A stretch of DNA of 18,232 nucleotides. It comes from Methylomonas sp. (GTDB lineage Bacteria > Pseudomonadota > Gammaproteobacteria > Methylococcales > Methylomonadaceae). Below, piece after piece: positions 1 to 7,140 of this stretch (position 1 is its first letter; every line of letters begins with the position of its first letter). The notes under the pieces were generated by a model. The model saw only the letters and a program-made list of their open reading frames with translations, was not told where the DNA came from and ran no database searches. The position numbers were made by a program, and so were the translations under genes. The DNA lies in the NCBI GenBank assembly GCA_028688235.1, contig JAQTYP010000014.1, positions 1-18,232 of the forward strand. The letters are read 5' to 3'.

Positions 1-418
1 CGTAGATGTCGGCATCCAGGATGCCGACTTGCGCCCCTTCGGCAGCCAGAGCCAATGCCAGATTGACCGAGGTAGTGGATTTGCCGACGCCGCCCTTGCC
101 GGAGGCGACGGCGATGATGTTCTTGATGCCCGATAGCGGTTTCAGGGTTTTTTGTACGGAATGTGCAACGATGTTGACGCCTATATCCAATGTAATCGTG
201 CCGATGCCGGGTAGGGTTGCCAGTTTTTGTTCCAGACTGGTTTTTAGTTCCGGCACATAGCTTTTGGCTGGATAACCTAGTTCTATCTTGATGTCGACAT
301 CGTTGCCGTCGACGGCGATTTGTTTGACGGACTTGGCCGAGACGAGATCGGTGGCTACATTGGGATCGATAAACGACTTGAGCAGATTTTCGACAACAGC
401 CTTGTCAATGCTGGTCAT
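1..418 (-). CDS. apbC: Mrp/ApbC family Fe-S cluster carrier ATPase (N-terminal part, runs off the left edge)
   Basis: Only the first 139 codons lie in the window. Residues 1 to about 85 look like the MIP18/DUF59 domain found at the N-terminus of bacterial Mrp proteins. Next comes the deviant Walker A motif GKGGVGKS at residues 107-114, then a run ending in LDADIY, which is typical of the Mrp/NBP35 P-loop NTPases. Family members bind a [4Fe-4S] cluster at a dimer interface and pass it to apo-proteins in the cytoplasm. The ATG at 416-418 is preceded by GGAG seven bases upstream, which fixes the start. The gene is divergent from the L,D-transpeptidase gene. The family call is firm. The C-terminal CxxC cluster ligands are outside the window and could not be checked. 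Confidence 0.93.
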   Translation of the reverse strand, partial: MTSIDKAVVENLLKSFIDPNVATDLVSAKSVKQIAVDGNDVDIKIELGYPAKSYVPELKTSLEQKLATLPGIGTITLDIGVNIVAHSVQKTLKPLSGIKNIIAVASGKGGVGKSTTSVNLALALAAEGAQVGILDADIY

Positions 419-682
419 GGGTAAACTCCGTTGTATGAGTGAGGTGAATTCCTGAGTCGGATGCTGGGAATAGCGTATCACTTAAACCGAAGCGAATGAA
501 GTCGATACGCCTTTATCCTCGAGTCAGGGAAATCATTTCGGCCACGAAAATTTTCCAATAGTTGTCGGCTTAGTATCATTACTCGAACGGTGAGCGGGAA
601 ATGAAAGTTTAGTTAAAAAGGTTTGTTTTTCAGCAAAACCGGTTATGTTGACTGCTGTTTTTCAACGTTTTTTGTTTCGATT

Positions 683-2023
683 ATGCTTTCAAAAAGTCAG
701 GCACTTCATAGGTACACACCGCTTAAGGGACGCTGTTTTTCTGCATGCTTGATGATCGCAACGGCTCTGTTGCTCGAGGGATGTCAAACGTTTTCCTTTA
801 TTCCGGATAAGCCATTGACCGTTACCACCGGTAAGGCGGAGTTCATTGAAAGTCACGACTTTTCCATTGCGGACGGGCGGCAGATCGTGGGTGAGTTGGC
901 CAGCGTAGATAGCCATGATGAAGATACCTTGTCCGATCTGGCGCGTCATTTCGGCCTGGGTTTTACCGACATCACCATGGCCAATCCCAATCTCGATCCT
1001 TGGGCGTTGAGCGAAAATCGAACCGTGTTGTTGCCTTTGCAATTCATTTTGCCGGAGGCTCAACATAACGGTATCGTGCTGAATTTGGCCAATATGCGGA
1101 TGTTTTATTACCCCAAAAATCAAAATAAAGTGCTGACTTATCCGATTGGTGTTGGCCGCGATGGTTGGAACACGCCGCTAGGAACGACTAAGATCGTCGC
1201 CAAGAAAGCCAATCCGGTCTGGACCGTGCCGGAATCCATACATCGCGAACATAATGCTCTGGGTGATCCTTTGCCGAAAGTCATTCCAGCGGGTCCTGAT
1301 AACCCCTTGGGCGAATATGCCATGCCCTTGGGTTTTAACGGTTATTTGATTCACGGTACCAACAAGCCCTACGGCATAGGCATGCAGGTTAGCCACGGCT
1401 GCGTTCAGCTTTATCCGGAAGATGTCGAGGCCTTGTTCAATCTGGTGGACGTGGGTACTCCGGTGCACATCGTGCATCAGCCGTATCTGGTGGCCTGGGG
1501 TCAGGATACCTTGTATTTGGAAGCGCACCGGCCTTTGGGGAAATGGCTCAAGCAGGAAAAGCAATTGCAGAAAATGCTGCGTAAAAAGTTGGAAACGTTG
1601 GCGGCCGAAAGAGCGGCGAACGTCGACTGGCAACGGGTCGATGCCGTTTTGAATCGAGCGGACGGCATTCCCACGCCTATATTGCAGGGCAGCGCCGATT
1701 TGCCGGCGCTTACGGCCGATGCGCTCGAGGTGATGCATCCAGAACACCTCTATGGACAGCCGACGATAGTCGCATTGACCGAACACGATTGGGTTATCGC
1801 CACTCAGACTCTTGGCGATGAAGTGGAAGCGGATAAATTAGCGGCGATGTTGAATCATTTGGGGCCGCAAATTCCGGCACGAAAAATTGAGCAAGACGGC
1901 ACCTATAAAGTCGTCGCCGGGCCTTTTAAGAACAAGAAAGAAACCCAGTTGATCGCAAAGCGCATCAAGGCCAGCTTCGATATCGACGTGACCCCGGTAA
2001 AACCGGCGCAAAAACGAAATTAG
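683..2023 (+). CDS. Lipoprotein L,D-transpeptidase (ErfK/YbiS/YcfS type) with LysM-like and SPOR-like regions
   Basis: Predicted periplasmic or outer-membrane enzyme that makes 3-3 peptidoglycan crosslinks or attaches proteins to peptidoglycan. From the ATG at 683 the protein has 446 residues. A hydrophobic stretch ends in the lipobox LEGC (Cys34), and Gln at +2 favours outer-membrane sorting. Residues about 65-115 resemble a LysM domain. The YkuD catalytic domain follows, with HGT (His224) and the SHGC motif (Ser237, His238, nucleophile Cys240). The last 75 residues, including TYKVVAGPF and a K/A-rich helix, look like a SPOR domain, which binds denuded glycans. The frame is open from a TTG at 623, weakly preceded by AAAAGG, which would add 20 residues. 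I prefer 683 because it gives a normal lipoprotein signal, although neither start has a strong ribosome site. The E. coli relatives with LysM and YkuD lack an obvious SPOR tail. Confidence 0.88.
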   Translation: MLSKSQALHRYTPLKGRCFSACLMIATALLLEGCQTFSFIPDKPLTVTTGKAEFIESHDFSIADGRQIVGELASVDSHDEDTLSDLARHFGLGFTDITMANPNLDPWALSENRTVLLPLQFILPEAQHNGIVLNLANMRMFYYPKNQNKVLTYPIGVGRDGWNTPLGTTKIVAKKANPVWTVPESIHREHNALGDPLPKVIPAGPDNPLGEYAMPLGFNGYLIHGTNKPYGIGMQVSHGCVQLYPEDVEALFNLVDVGTPVHIVHQPYLVAWGQDTLYLEAHRPLGKWLKQEKQLQKMLRKKLETLAAERAANVDWQRVDAVLNRADGIPTPILQGSADLPALTADALEVMHPEHLYGQPTIVALTEHDWVIATQTLGDEVEADKLAAMLNHLGPQIPARKIEQDGTYKVVAGPFKNKKETQLIAKRIKASFDIDVTPVKPAQKRN

Positions 2024-2046
2024 CACCGAGGGCCGATGGCGAAGCT

Positions 2047-2076
2047 TTGTTATCTAGGGTTTTCCGGGGTTAAAAT
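2047..2076 (+). promoter_or_regulatory. Possible sigma70 promoter for the AIM24-family gene
   Basis: TTGTTA (2047-2052) and TAAAAT (2071-2076) are separated by 18 bases. They match the -35 and -10 consensus at four and five of six positions. A start site near 2084 would give a leader of about 30 bases containing AAGGGA ahead of the ATG at 2115. Read by eye only, so moderate to low confidence. Confidence 0.35.
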
Positions 2077-2114
2077 GGGACGTATCGTTCGAAATCTATT
2101 AAGGGAACTTACTC

Positions 2115-2843
2115 ATGCGCTGCCATCAAGTCGACTATCAAATCATCGGCCACGACATTCAAATGGTCGAAATAGAACTGGATCCGAATGAAACGGTGAT
2201 CGCCGAGGCCGGAGCCATGACGTATCTGGAGCAGGATATCGCGTTCGAAGCAAAAATGGGCGACGGTTCTGGTGGAGTCGTCGACAAATTGTTCGGCATA
2301 GGCAAGCGCATGTTGACGGGCGAGTCGGTATTTCTGACCCATTTCAGCAACAACGGCCAGCAGAAACGACGCGTGGCATTTTCGGCACCGTTTCCAGGCT
2401 CCATCGTAGCGTTGAATTTGGCCGAGTTAGGGGAAGAGGTGATTTGCCAGCGTAGTGCGTTTTTGGCTGCCGCTTTCGGCACTCGAGTCGATATCGCGTT
2501 TAACAAGCGGTTGGGTAGCGGTTTTTTCGGGGGCGAAGGCTTCATCTTGCAGCGCCTGCGCGGCGACGGCATGGCTTTCATTCACGCCGGGGGTACTATC
2601 GTGCGCAAAGATTTATGCGGGGAGACATTGCGTTTGGATACGGGGTGCTTGGTCGCGTTTAGCGGCGATATCGACTATAGCATCGGCATGAGTGGAGGGC
2701 TGAAGAGCATGTTGTTTGGCGGCGAAGGCTTGTTTTTGGCAACCTTAAAAGGCAGAGGGTCGGTATGGATACAGAGTATGCCGTTTTCCCGTCTGGCAGA
2801 ACGAGTATTGAGCCATTATCACCCTGTCCAGGATCAAAATTAA
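2115..2843 (+). CDS. AIM24 / TIGR00266 family protein
   Basis: A 242-residue soluble protein with no signal peptide or membrane segment. The N-terminus (HDIQMVEIELDPNETVIAEAGAM) and the glycine-rich repeated strands (GGEGFILQRLRGDG, GGEGLFLATLKGRG) are hallmarks of the bacterial TIGR00266 family. That family is related to yeast AIM24, a protein needed for mitochondrial inner-membrane organisation. The fold is a beta-rich barrel or trimer, and the biochemical role in bacteria is not established. AAGGGA about nine bases before the ATG supports the start. It sits alone between the L,D-transpeptidase gene and the convergent exporter permease, with no clear operon partner. The family is secure and the function unknown. 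Confidence 0.88.
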   Translation: MRCHQVDYQIIGHDIQMVEIELDPNETVIAEAGAMTYLEQDIAFEAKMGDGSGGVVDKLFGIGKRMLTGESVFLTHFSNNGQQKRRVAFSAPFPGSIVALNLAELGEEVICQRSAFLAAAFGTRVDIAFNKRLGSGFFGGEGFILQRLRGDGMAFIHAGGTIVRKDLCGETLRLDTGCLVAFSGDIDYSIGMSGGLKSMLFGGEGLFLATLKGRGSVWIQSMPFSRLAERVLSHYHPVQDQN

Positions 2844-2926
2844 GATCGCCACGGCCTCGGGGCAACTTCTTTCGCACTGAAAAGTCGTTCGAAATTAGAC
2901 GTTTTTGAGATCGTATGGGAGTAAGC

Positions 2927-3715
2927 TTATTGTTGCAAAACCTGTTCGTTCAAGATGTCGAAGTCGTCGAAGGCAATGCGCAGACTCAGCGCCAGATTGG
3001 CTATCATCGCCAGGGTGCTGCTGGTGAATATGCAGATCATGATGGCGAGTTGATATTTGACCGCGATCCAGGGTTCGCTACCGCCCAGTATTTGTCCCGT
3101 CATCATGCCGGGCAGGGATACCAGGCCCATCGTTGCCATGTTGGCTATCGTCGGATTGATCGCGGCTTTTATCGCCTGACGGAAATAAGGCCGCAAGGCT
3201 TCCCAACGGGTGGCGCCCAGCATCAAAAAGGTTAGATATTCGTCTTGATTCTTGCGTACGGTCGAAAAGAAACGTTCCAGCGCAATGACGTTACCCTGCA
3301 TGCAATTGCCCAGTATCATGCCGGCCAAGGGTACGATATAGCGGGCGTCGTAAACTTGTGCAGGCTTAATGACCAGTAACACCAAATAGGCTGTGGACAA
3401 CAGGATGCTGAAGCCCATGGCGGTCAACGTCGCAAAAACGAAATAGCGGATTTTTAATCGTGAACGGCGCAGGATGTTGAAATCCGCAACGACCAGCATG
3501 ATGAATATCCAGGCGCTATTGAGCCATGGATCGTTTAATTCGAACAGGGTCTTGAGATAAATCCCGACCAGACTCAGTTGTAACGTCATGCGTACGACGG
3601 CCATGCCGATGTCGCGGGACAATTGCGTGCCCAATAACCAAAGCAACGTCCAGGGCAGCAGGCAGAGGCCGTAGAGCAACAACATGTGTTGCCAATCGAT
3701 ATCAAGGGTTTCCAT
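2927..3715 (-). CDS. fetB: ABC exporter permease, FetB/YbbM (UPF0014) family
   Basis: A 262-residue integral membrane protein with about seven hydrophobic segments. The hallmark UPF0014 stretch VSLPGMMTGQILGG is present, as is the GMILGNCMQGNVIALERF region. In E. coli FetB pairs with FetA to form an exporter linked to iron homeostasis and resistance to oxidative stress. The start ATG lies inside the last 14 bases of the upstream ATPase gene, the tight overlap expected for a translationally coupled transporter pair. It ends facing the AIM24-family gene, 83 bases away, and no convincing terminator hairpin was seen in that gap. Iron as the substrate is inferred from the family only. Confidence 0.88.
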   Translation of the reverse strand: METLDIDWQHMLLLYGLCLLPWTLLWLLGTQLSRDIGMAVVRMTLQLSLVGIYLKTLFELNDPWLNSAWIFIMLVVADFNILRRSRLKIRYFVFATLTAMGFSILLSTAYLVLLVIKPAQVYDARYIVPLAGMILGNCMQGNVIALERFFSTVRKNQDEYLTFLMLGATRWEALRPYFRQAIKAAINPTIANMATMGLVSLPGMMTGQILGGSEPWIAVKYQLAIMICIFTSSTLAMIANLALSLRIAFDDFDILNEQVLQQ

Positions 3716-4364
3716 ATTGGGGAATTTCCGTGAGCCGGCCGGCGTTCATTTCGAAAATAGTCGTACTGTATTGAAACCAATCGGCGTCATGAGTGACCGC
3801 GAGCAGCGTTATTTGGGGGGCGCAGAATATGTCGAATACCGCTTGTTTGCTTGCCGTGTCCAGTGCGCTGGTGGCTTCGTCCAACAGGTATAGGGTTTTG
3901 TGCAATAGCAGGCCGCGGGCCAGGGCGATTCGTTGTTTTTCGCCGCCGGATATCTTGGCTACGTGCCTATCCAGTATGTCGGCCGAAAGATGCAGCCGTC
4001 GCAATAGGATCAGCAATTGCGCTTCGGTCGGGCAATTATGGCTGTGGGCTTTGAATTGAAACGGTAATAGCAAGGCCTCTCTGACGGTGTCCGCCGCCAA
4101 GACCGGTTCCTGGCCGATGTAGGCCGTGCAATTGCGAATGTGGTGCACGCTGTGACGAGAAAGGATTTGCTCGTTGAAATACACGCTGCCCTCGCTGGGT
4201 GGATACATGCCCATTAGCGTTTTCAGCAGGCTGCTTTTGCCGGCTCCCGATTGGCCGCGGATCAGGACTTTTTGGCCCGGATAAACCTCGAAGCTGACGC
4301 CGGAAAGCAGGGTTTTTTGTTGGCGGCTGAGCGTAACGTTGTCGAAGCGTATGATAGGCGTCAT
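3702..4364 (-). CDS. fetA: ABC exporter ATPase, FetA/YbbL family
   Basis: A 220-residue ATP-binding cassette subunit. Walker A is at residues 37-45 (GQSGAGKSS), the Q-loop Gln at 85, and the signature ISGGEKQ at 138-144. Walker B with its catalytic Glu is LLDEA (160-164), and the switch His is at 192. The short single-domain length and the overlapping permease gene of the UPF0014 family identify it as the FetA partner of FetB. It would power efflux across the inner membrane. No good ribosome-binding site was seen before the ATG. A TGnTATAAT promoter element lies about 50 bases upstream, so the pair probably has its own transcript separate from radC. Confidence 0.87.
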   Translation of the reverse strand: MTPIIRFDNVTLSRQQKTLLSGVSFEVYPGQKVLIRGQSGAGKSSLLKTLMGMYPPSEGSVYFNEQILSRHSVHHIRNCTAYIGQEPVLAADTVREALLLPFQFKAHSHNCPTEAQLLILLRRLHLSADILDRHVAKISGGEKQRIALARGLLLHKTLYLLDEATSALDTASKQAVFDIFCAPQITLLAVTHDADWFQYSTTIFEMNAGRLTEIPQYGNP

Positions 4365-4413
4365 GTGTTCGAGAACGTTAGTCGGCGAAGGCGCAAAATT
4401 TCAGGATAGGCGG

Positions 4414-4422
4414 ATTATATCA
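4414..4422 (-). promoter_or_regulatory. Extended -10 promoter element for the fetA-fetB pair
   Basis: Read on the minus strand, the bases form TGATATAAT, a perfect extended -10 (TG, one base, TATAAT). It lies between the end of radC and fetA, about 50 bases before the fetA start. No recognisable -35 exists at the expected spacing, which is usual for extended -10 promoters. Predicted start site is near 4407. Confidence 0.5.
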
Positions 4423-4427
4423 GTCCA

Positions 4428-5102
4428 TTACATCAATCCATGCTCGGCAAATGAAAAAGGTTTACCGTCGCCGACGATGAAGTGGTCCAACACCCTGATA
4501 TCGAATAAGGCTAGGGCGTGTTTGAGTTTGTCGGTGATTTGCCGGTCGGCTTGGCTGGGTTCGTTGATGCCGGAGGGATGATTGTGCGCAAAAATGACGG
4601 CCGCCGCGTGGTGAAACAGGGCGCGTTTTGCCACTTCCCTGGGGTAGACGCTGGCGCCGTCTATCGTGCCTCTAAATAGCTCTTCCCATTGAATGACTCT
4701 ATGCTGGTTGTCGAGAAACAGGCAGCCGAAGATTTCATAGCTGTATCCTCGCAGTTGAGCGCTGAGATAAGAACGGGTCGCATCCGGACTGGTCAACGCG
4801 CTGCCGCGTTGCAAAATCTCGGCAAAATGTCGGCGGGCCATTTCCAGCACGGCTTGCACTTGGGCATATTTGGCGAGACCCAGGCCCTTGCTGCGGCAAA
4901 AACGTTCAAGATCAGCGGCCAGCAAGGCTTGAAGTGAACCATATTCCGTCAATAGCTCTCTGGCCAAATCGACGGCCGATTTGCCAGCGATGCCGGTTCG
5001 TAGAAAAATGCCCAGCAGTTCCGCGTCCGTCAAAGCCTCTGCGCCGCGGCGCAGCAGTTTTTCGCGCGGACGTTCGTCCTCCGGCCAATCCCTGATACTC
5101 AT
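4428..5102 (-). CDS. radC: RadC family JAMM/MPN-domain protein
   Basis: The chosen start gives 224 residues beginning MSIRDWPEDERPREKLL, the usual RadC N-terminus. The frame stays open 12 codons further upstream (to 5138), but that extension has no family support. GGGAT lies about nine bases before the ATG at 5102. An N-terminal helix-hairpin-helix-like region is followed by the JAMM metal site: His173 and His175 in HNHPSG and Asp186 in the SxxD part. Historically linked to DNA repair, the family is now viewed as a putative metalloprotease-like or DNA-associated protein of uncertain role. Relatives often sit next to coaBC, as here, where it is divergent from it. Confidence 0.93.
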   Translation of the reverse strand: MSIRDWPEDERPREKLLRRGAEALTDAELLGIFLRTGIAGKSAVDLARELLTEYGSLQALLAADLERFCRSKGLGLAKYAQVQAVLEMARRHFAEILQRGSALTSPDATRSYLSAQLRGYSYEIFGCLFLDNQHRVIQWEELFRGTIDGASVYPREVAKRALFHHAAAVIFAHNHPSGINEPSQADRQITDKLKHALALFDIRVLDHFIVGDGKPFSFAEHGLM

Positions 5103-5198
5103 AATGGCTATCCCGTCGGTTAAAACGATTTTAAGCATAGAAGAATCGGGGCGAGTTTGCCATAATTGGCTTCTCGTTTAAAACGGGACACAGAGGGA

Positions 5199-5282
5199 GG
5201 CTTAACCGTTCGCCCTGAGCTTGTCGAAGGGTGAACGGTTAAGCCATTCATGGTTCGACAAGCTCACCACGAACGGCTTAAC
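5199..5282. repeat. REP-like composite inverted repeat
   Basis: Arms of 18 bases (5199-5216 and 5228-5245) pair with a single G-T exception around the loop GAGCTTGTCGA. A second half, 5254-5265 (TTCGACAAGCTC), is the exact complement of 5217-5228, so the loop of the first hairpin is repeated in inverted form. The unit ends in GAACGGCTTAACC. The words GAGCTTGTCGAA and TTCGACAAGCTCACCACGAAC resemble a short dispersed extragenic repeat that I recall from many proteobacterial genomes. The number of copies in this genome cannot be judged from one window. Confidence 0.75.
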
Positions 5283-5291
5283 CTATGACTG

Positions 5292-5450
5292 TCCCGGCTT
5301 AACCCAAGTTTAACAAGGTAAAAATATTTCCATTTATTATCAATAACTTAAAAATCGTATGGCACTACAAAATGTAGTGCCATACGATTTTTAAGTTATT
5401 GTTTTTTAATGGGTATTTATTTTGCGTGTTAAAGATGGGTTAAGTCGGAA
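5292..5450. repeat. 159-base palindrome with a perfect 29-bp core (MITE-like)
   Basis: The core arms 5341-5369 and 5373-5401 are exact reverse complements around the loop AAA. Pairing continues outward without gaps to 5292 and 5450: 34 of 49 further positions match, giving 63 of 78 overall by hand count. The outer ends are TCCCGGCTTAACCCA and its near complement TGGGTTAAGTCGGAA. Symmetry of this size with no coding content fits a miniature inverted-repeat element or a folded-back duplication. No target-site duplication could be recognised, so the mobile origin is inference. Confidence 0.8.
5341..5407 (+). terminator. Possible intrinsic terminator formed by the palindrome core
   Basis: On the plus strand the perfect 29-bp stem is followed directly by six T residues (5402-5407), the layout of a factor-independent terminator. 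No plus-strand gene lies immediately upstream, so any role would be to insulate coaBC from upstream read-through. The T-run could equally be incidental to the element. Confidence 0.35.
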
Positions 5451-5477
5451 ACCCCATAATTCAACTTTTGATCTATC

Positions 5478-5492
5478 AGGAACGGCATCATC
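5478..5492 (+). promoter_or_regulatory. Ribosome-binding site and likely AUC start of coaBC
   Basis: AGGAA (5478-5482) is followed by seven bases and then ATC at 5490. The in-frame codons from 5490 read I/M-D-T-R-I-L-L-G-V-C-G-G, a normal Dfp N-terminus. No ATG, GTG or TTG occurs in frame between the TGA at 5469-5471 and the TTG at 5508. That TTG would cut into the first beta strand and has no ribosome site. Confidence 0.5.
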
Positions 5493-6692
5493 GATACTCG
5501 AATCTTATTGGGCGTTTGCGGCGGCATAGCGGCATACAAGTCTGCGGAAATAGTGCGCCTGTTGCGTAAGCAAAACTGCGAGGTAAGGGTAGTCATGACG
5601 CGTTCTGCCCGGCAATTTGTAACGCCTTTGACCTTTCAGGCGCTGAGCGGGAATTCGGTGCATACCGAATTATTCGATGCCGGACAAGCGCAAGCCATGG
5701 ATCACATTCATCTCGCCCGTTGGGCCGATTTGATATTGGTTGCGCCGGCCAGCGCCAATATGCTGGCGAAAATGGCTCATGGCATCGCCGACGATTTGTT
5801 ATCGACGCTGTGTCTGGCTGCCGAATGTCCGGTATTTGTCGCGCCCGCCATGAATCAGGCTATGTGGAACAAGGCTGTTACCCAGGACAACATCGGCCGG
5901 CTACGGCGTGACGGCGTGGCCATCATAGGGCCTGCCGCCGGCGAGCAGGCTTGCGGTGAGCAAGGCTTGGGCAGAATGGCCGAACCCGAAAACATCTGCG
6001 CCCGGATTCTCGCCGGTACGGATAAAACCATGCGCGGACTGAAACTGGTGATTAGCGCGGGGCCGACACGCGAGCCGCTGGATCCGGTGCGATTTATCAG
6101 TAACCGCAGTTCCGGCAAGATGGGATATGCTCTGGCGGAGGCCGCCGTTCGGGCCGGCGCAGAGGTGACCTTGGTCAGCGGGCCGGTCAACTTGCCGGTA
6201 CCGTCCGGGGTAAGCATAATCAGAATCGAAACCGCGCAGCAAATGTACGATGCCGTCATCAGCCGGGTGTCTGACTGCGACGTTTATATCGGAGCGGCCG
6301 CGGTAGCCGATTACAGACCGGCGCAGATGGAAGATCGCAAGATTAAAAAGCAGCACGATCATGGCGTTATTGCGTTGGCAAAAAATCCCGATATCATCGC
6401 TGCCGTCGCGAGCCGGGCCGACAAGCCATTCGTCGTAGGCTTTGCGGCCGAAACCGACGACCTGGAAAATTATGCCGGTTCCAAGCTGCGCGCCAAGCGT
6501 CTTGACATGATAGCCGCCAATTGGGTGGGGCAGGCAGAGGGCGGATTCGACAGCGAACGTAACGCCTTGCAAGTCTACTGGCCCGGTGGCAGCTGCCATT
6601 TACCCATGACCGATAAAGACCAGCTGGCCGAGCAATTGCTCACTGTGATAAGCGAGAGAATGCATGAAAAAAATCCAACTCAAGATACTTGA
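5490..6692 (+). CDS. coaBC: Bifunctional phosphopantothenoylcysteine decarboxylase / phosphopantothenate-cysteine ligase
   Basis: Catalyses two consecutive steps of coenzyme A synthesis in the cytoplasm: joining 4-phosphopantothenate to cysteine, then decarboxylating the product with FMN. The N-terminal CoaC half shows GGIAAYKSAE, the active-site HIHLARWAD segment, PAMNQAMW (119-126 counted from 5490) and ACGEQGLGRM with the catalytic Cys. The CoaB half shows GPTREPLDPVRFISNRSSGKMG, AAVADYRP and the KIKK lysine region. The length of 400 residues from 5490 is normal. The usual ATG appears to be ATC here; the fallback TTG at 5508 would give 394 residues and lose most of the first strand. The end overlaps dut by 29 bases, implying coupled translation. 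It heads the coaBC-dut-algC-argB order known from Pseudomonas. Confidence 0.95.
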   Translation: MDTRILLGVCGGIAAYKSAEIVRLLRKQNCEVRVVMTRSARQFVTPLTFQALSGNSVHTELFDAGQAQAMDHIHLARWADLILVAPASANMLAKMAHGIADDLLSTLCLAAECPVFVAPAMNQAMWNKAVTQDNIGRLRRDGVAIIGPAAGEQACGEQGLGRMAEPENICARILAGTDKTMRGLKLVISAGPTREPLDPVRFISNRSSGKMGYALAEAAVRAGAEVTLVSGPVNLPVPSGVSIIRIETAQQMYDAVISRVSDCDVYIGAAAVADYRPAQMEDRKIKKQHDHGVIALAKNPDIIAAVASRADKPFVVGFAAETDDLENYAGSKLRAKRLDMIAANWVGQAEGGFDSERNALQVYWPGGSCHLPMTDKDQLAEQLLTVISERMHEKNPTQDT

Positions 6693-7119
6693 TCCGCGAT
6701 TAGGCGGGGATATCGCCTTGCCGGCTTATGCCACTCACGGCTCGGCCGGCCTGGACTTGCGGGCCTGTCTGGATCAAGCCGTCACGCTAAATCCCGGAGA
6801 ATCGAGTTTGATACCAACGGGGCTGGCCATTCATATTTGCGATCCTCATTTGGCCGCGGTGATTTTGCCGCGTTCGGGGCTGGGGCATAAACACGGCATC
6901 GTACTCGGCAATTTGGTCGGATTGATCGATTCGGATTATCAGGGCCAGGTTTTTGTGTCCTGTTGGAACCGCGGGGACAAGGCGTTTACCATCGAAGTGG
7001 GGGAGCGTATTGCGCAGATGGTATTTGTGCCTGTGGTGCAAGCTGAATTCGAGTGTGTTACGGAATTCGACGAAACCTTGCGCGGTGACGGTGGCTTTGG
7101 TCATAGCGGGCGACATTAA
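6664..7119 (+). CDS. dut: dUTP pyrophosphatase (dUTPase)
   Basis: Hydrolyses dUTP to dUMP and pyrophosphate, keeping uracil out of DNA and supplying dTMP synthesis. The 151 residues match the trimeric Dut family. All five motifs are visible: AGLDLRA, PRSGLGHKHG, GLIDSDYQG with the general-base Asp, GERIAQMVF, and the C-terminal glycine-rich RGDGGFGHSG with the Phe that stacks on uracil. The ATG at 6664 lies inside the end of coaBC, and the ribosome site (GAGAGA) is also within coaBC. The linkage of coaBC to dut is widely conserved in bacteria. Confidence 0.97.
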   Translation: MKKIQLKILDPRLGGDIALPAYATHGSAGLDLRACLDQAVTLNPGESSLIPTGLAIHICDPHLAAVILPRSGLGHKHGIVLGNLVGLIDSDYQGQVFVSCWNRGDKAFTIEVGERIAQMVFVPVVQAEFECVTEFDETLRGDGGFGHSGRH

Positions 7120-7140
7120 CTTCTAGCGGAGATTACAGCC

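Larger units (their letters stand above)
5103..5489. other. Repeat-rich intergenic region between divergent radC and coaBC
   Basis: About 390 bases without a gene. Most of it is explained by two inverted-repeat structures, listed separately: a REP-like composite at 5199-5282 and a 159-base palindrome at 5292-5450. A 7-base inverted pair, CGGGACA (5184-5190) and TGTCCCG (5290-5296), brackets the first. The motif CTTAACC or its complement occurs several times. No convincing promoter for either flanking gene was found. Confidence 0.7.

Noticed and set aside
2915..3235. A 106-codon plus-strand frame opposite fetB
   Set aside because: Lies entirely within the UPF0014 permease gene, whose conserved motifs are on the minus strand.
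5280..5460. Target-site duplication around the long palindrome
   Set aside because: The bases next to 5292 and 5450 share no convincing direct repeat.
5901..6599. A 232-codon open frame antisense to coaBC
   Set aside because: The sense frame carries all the CoaB motifs; the antisense product resembles nothing known.
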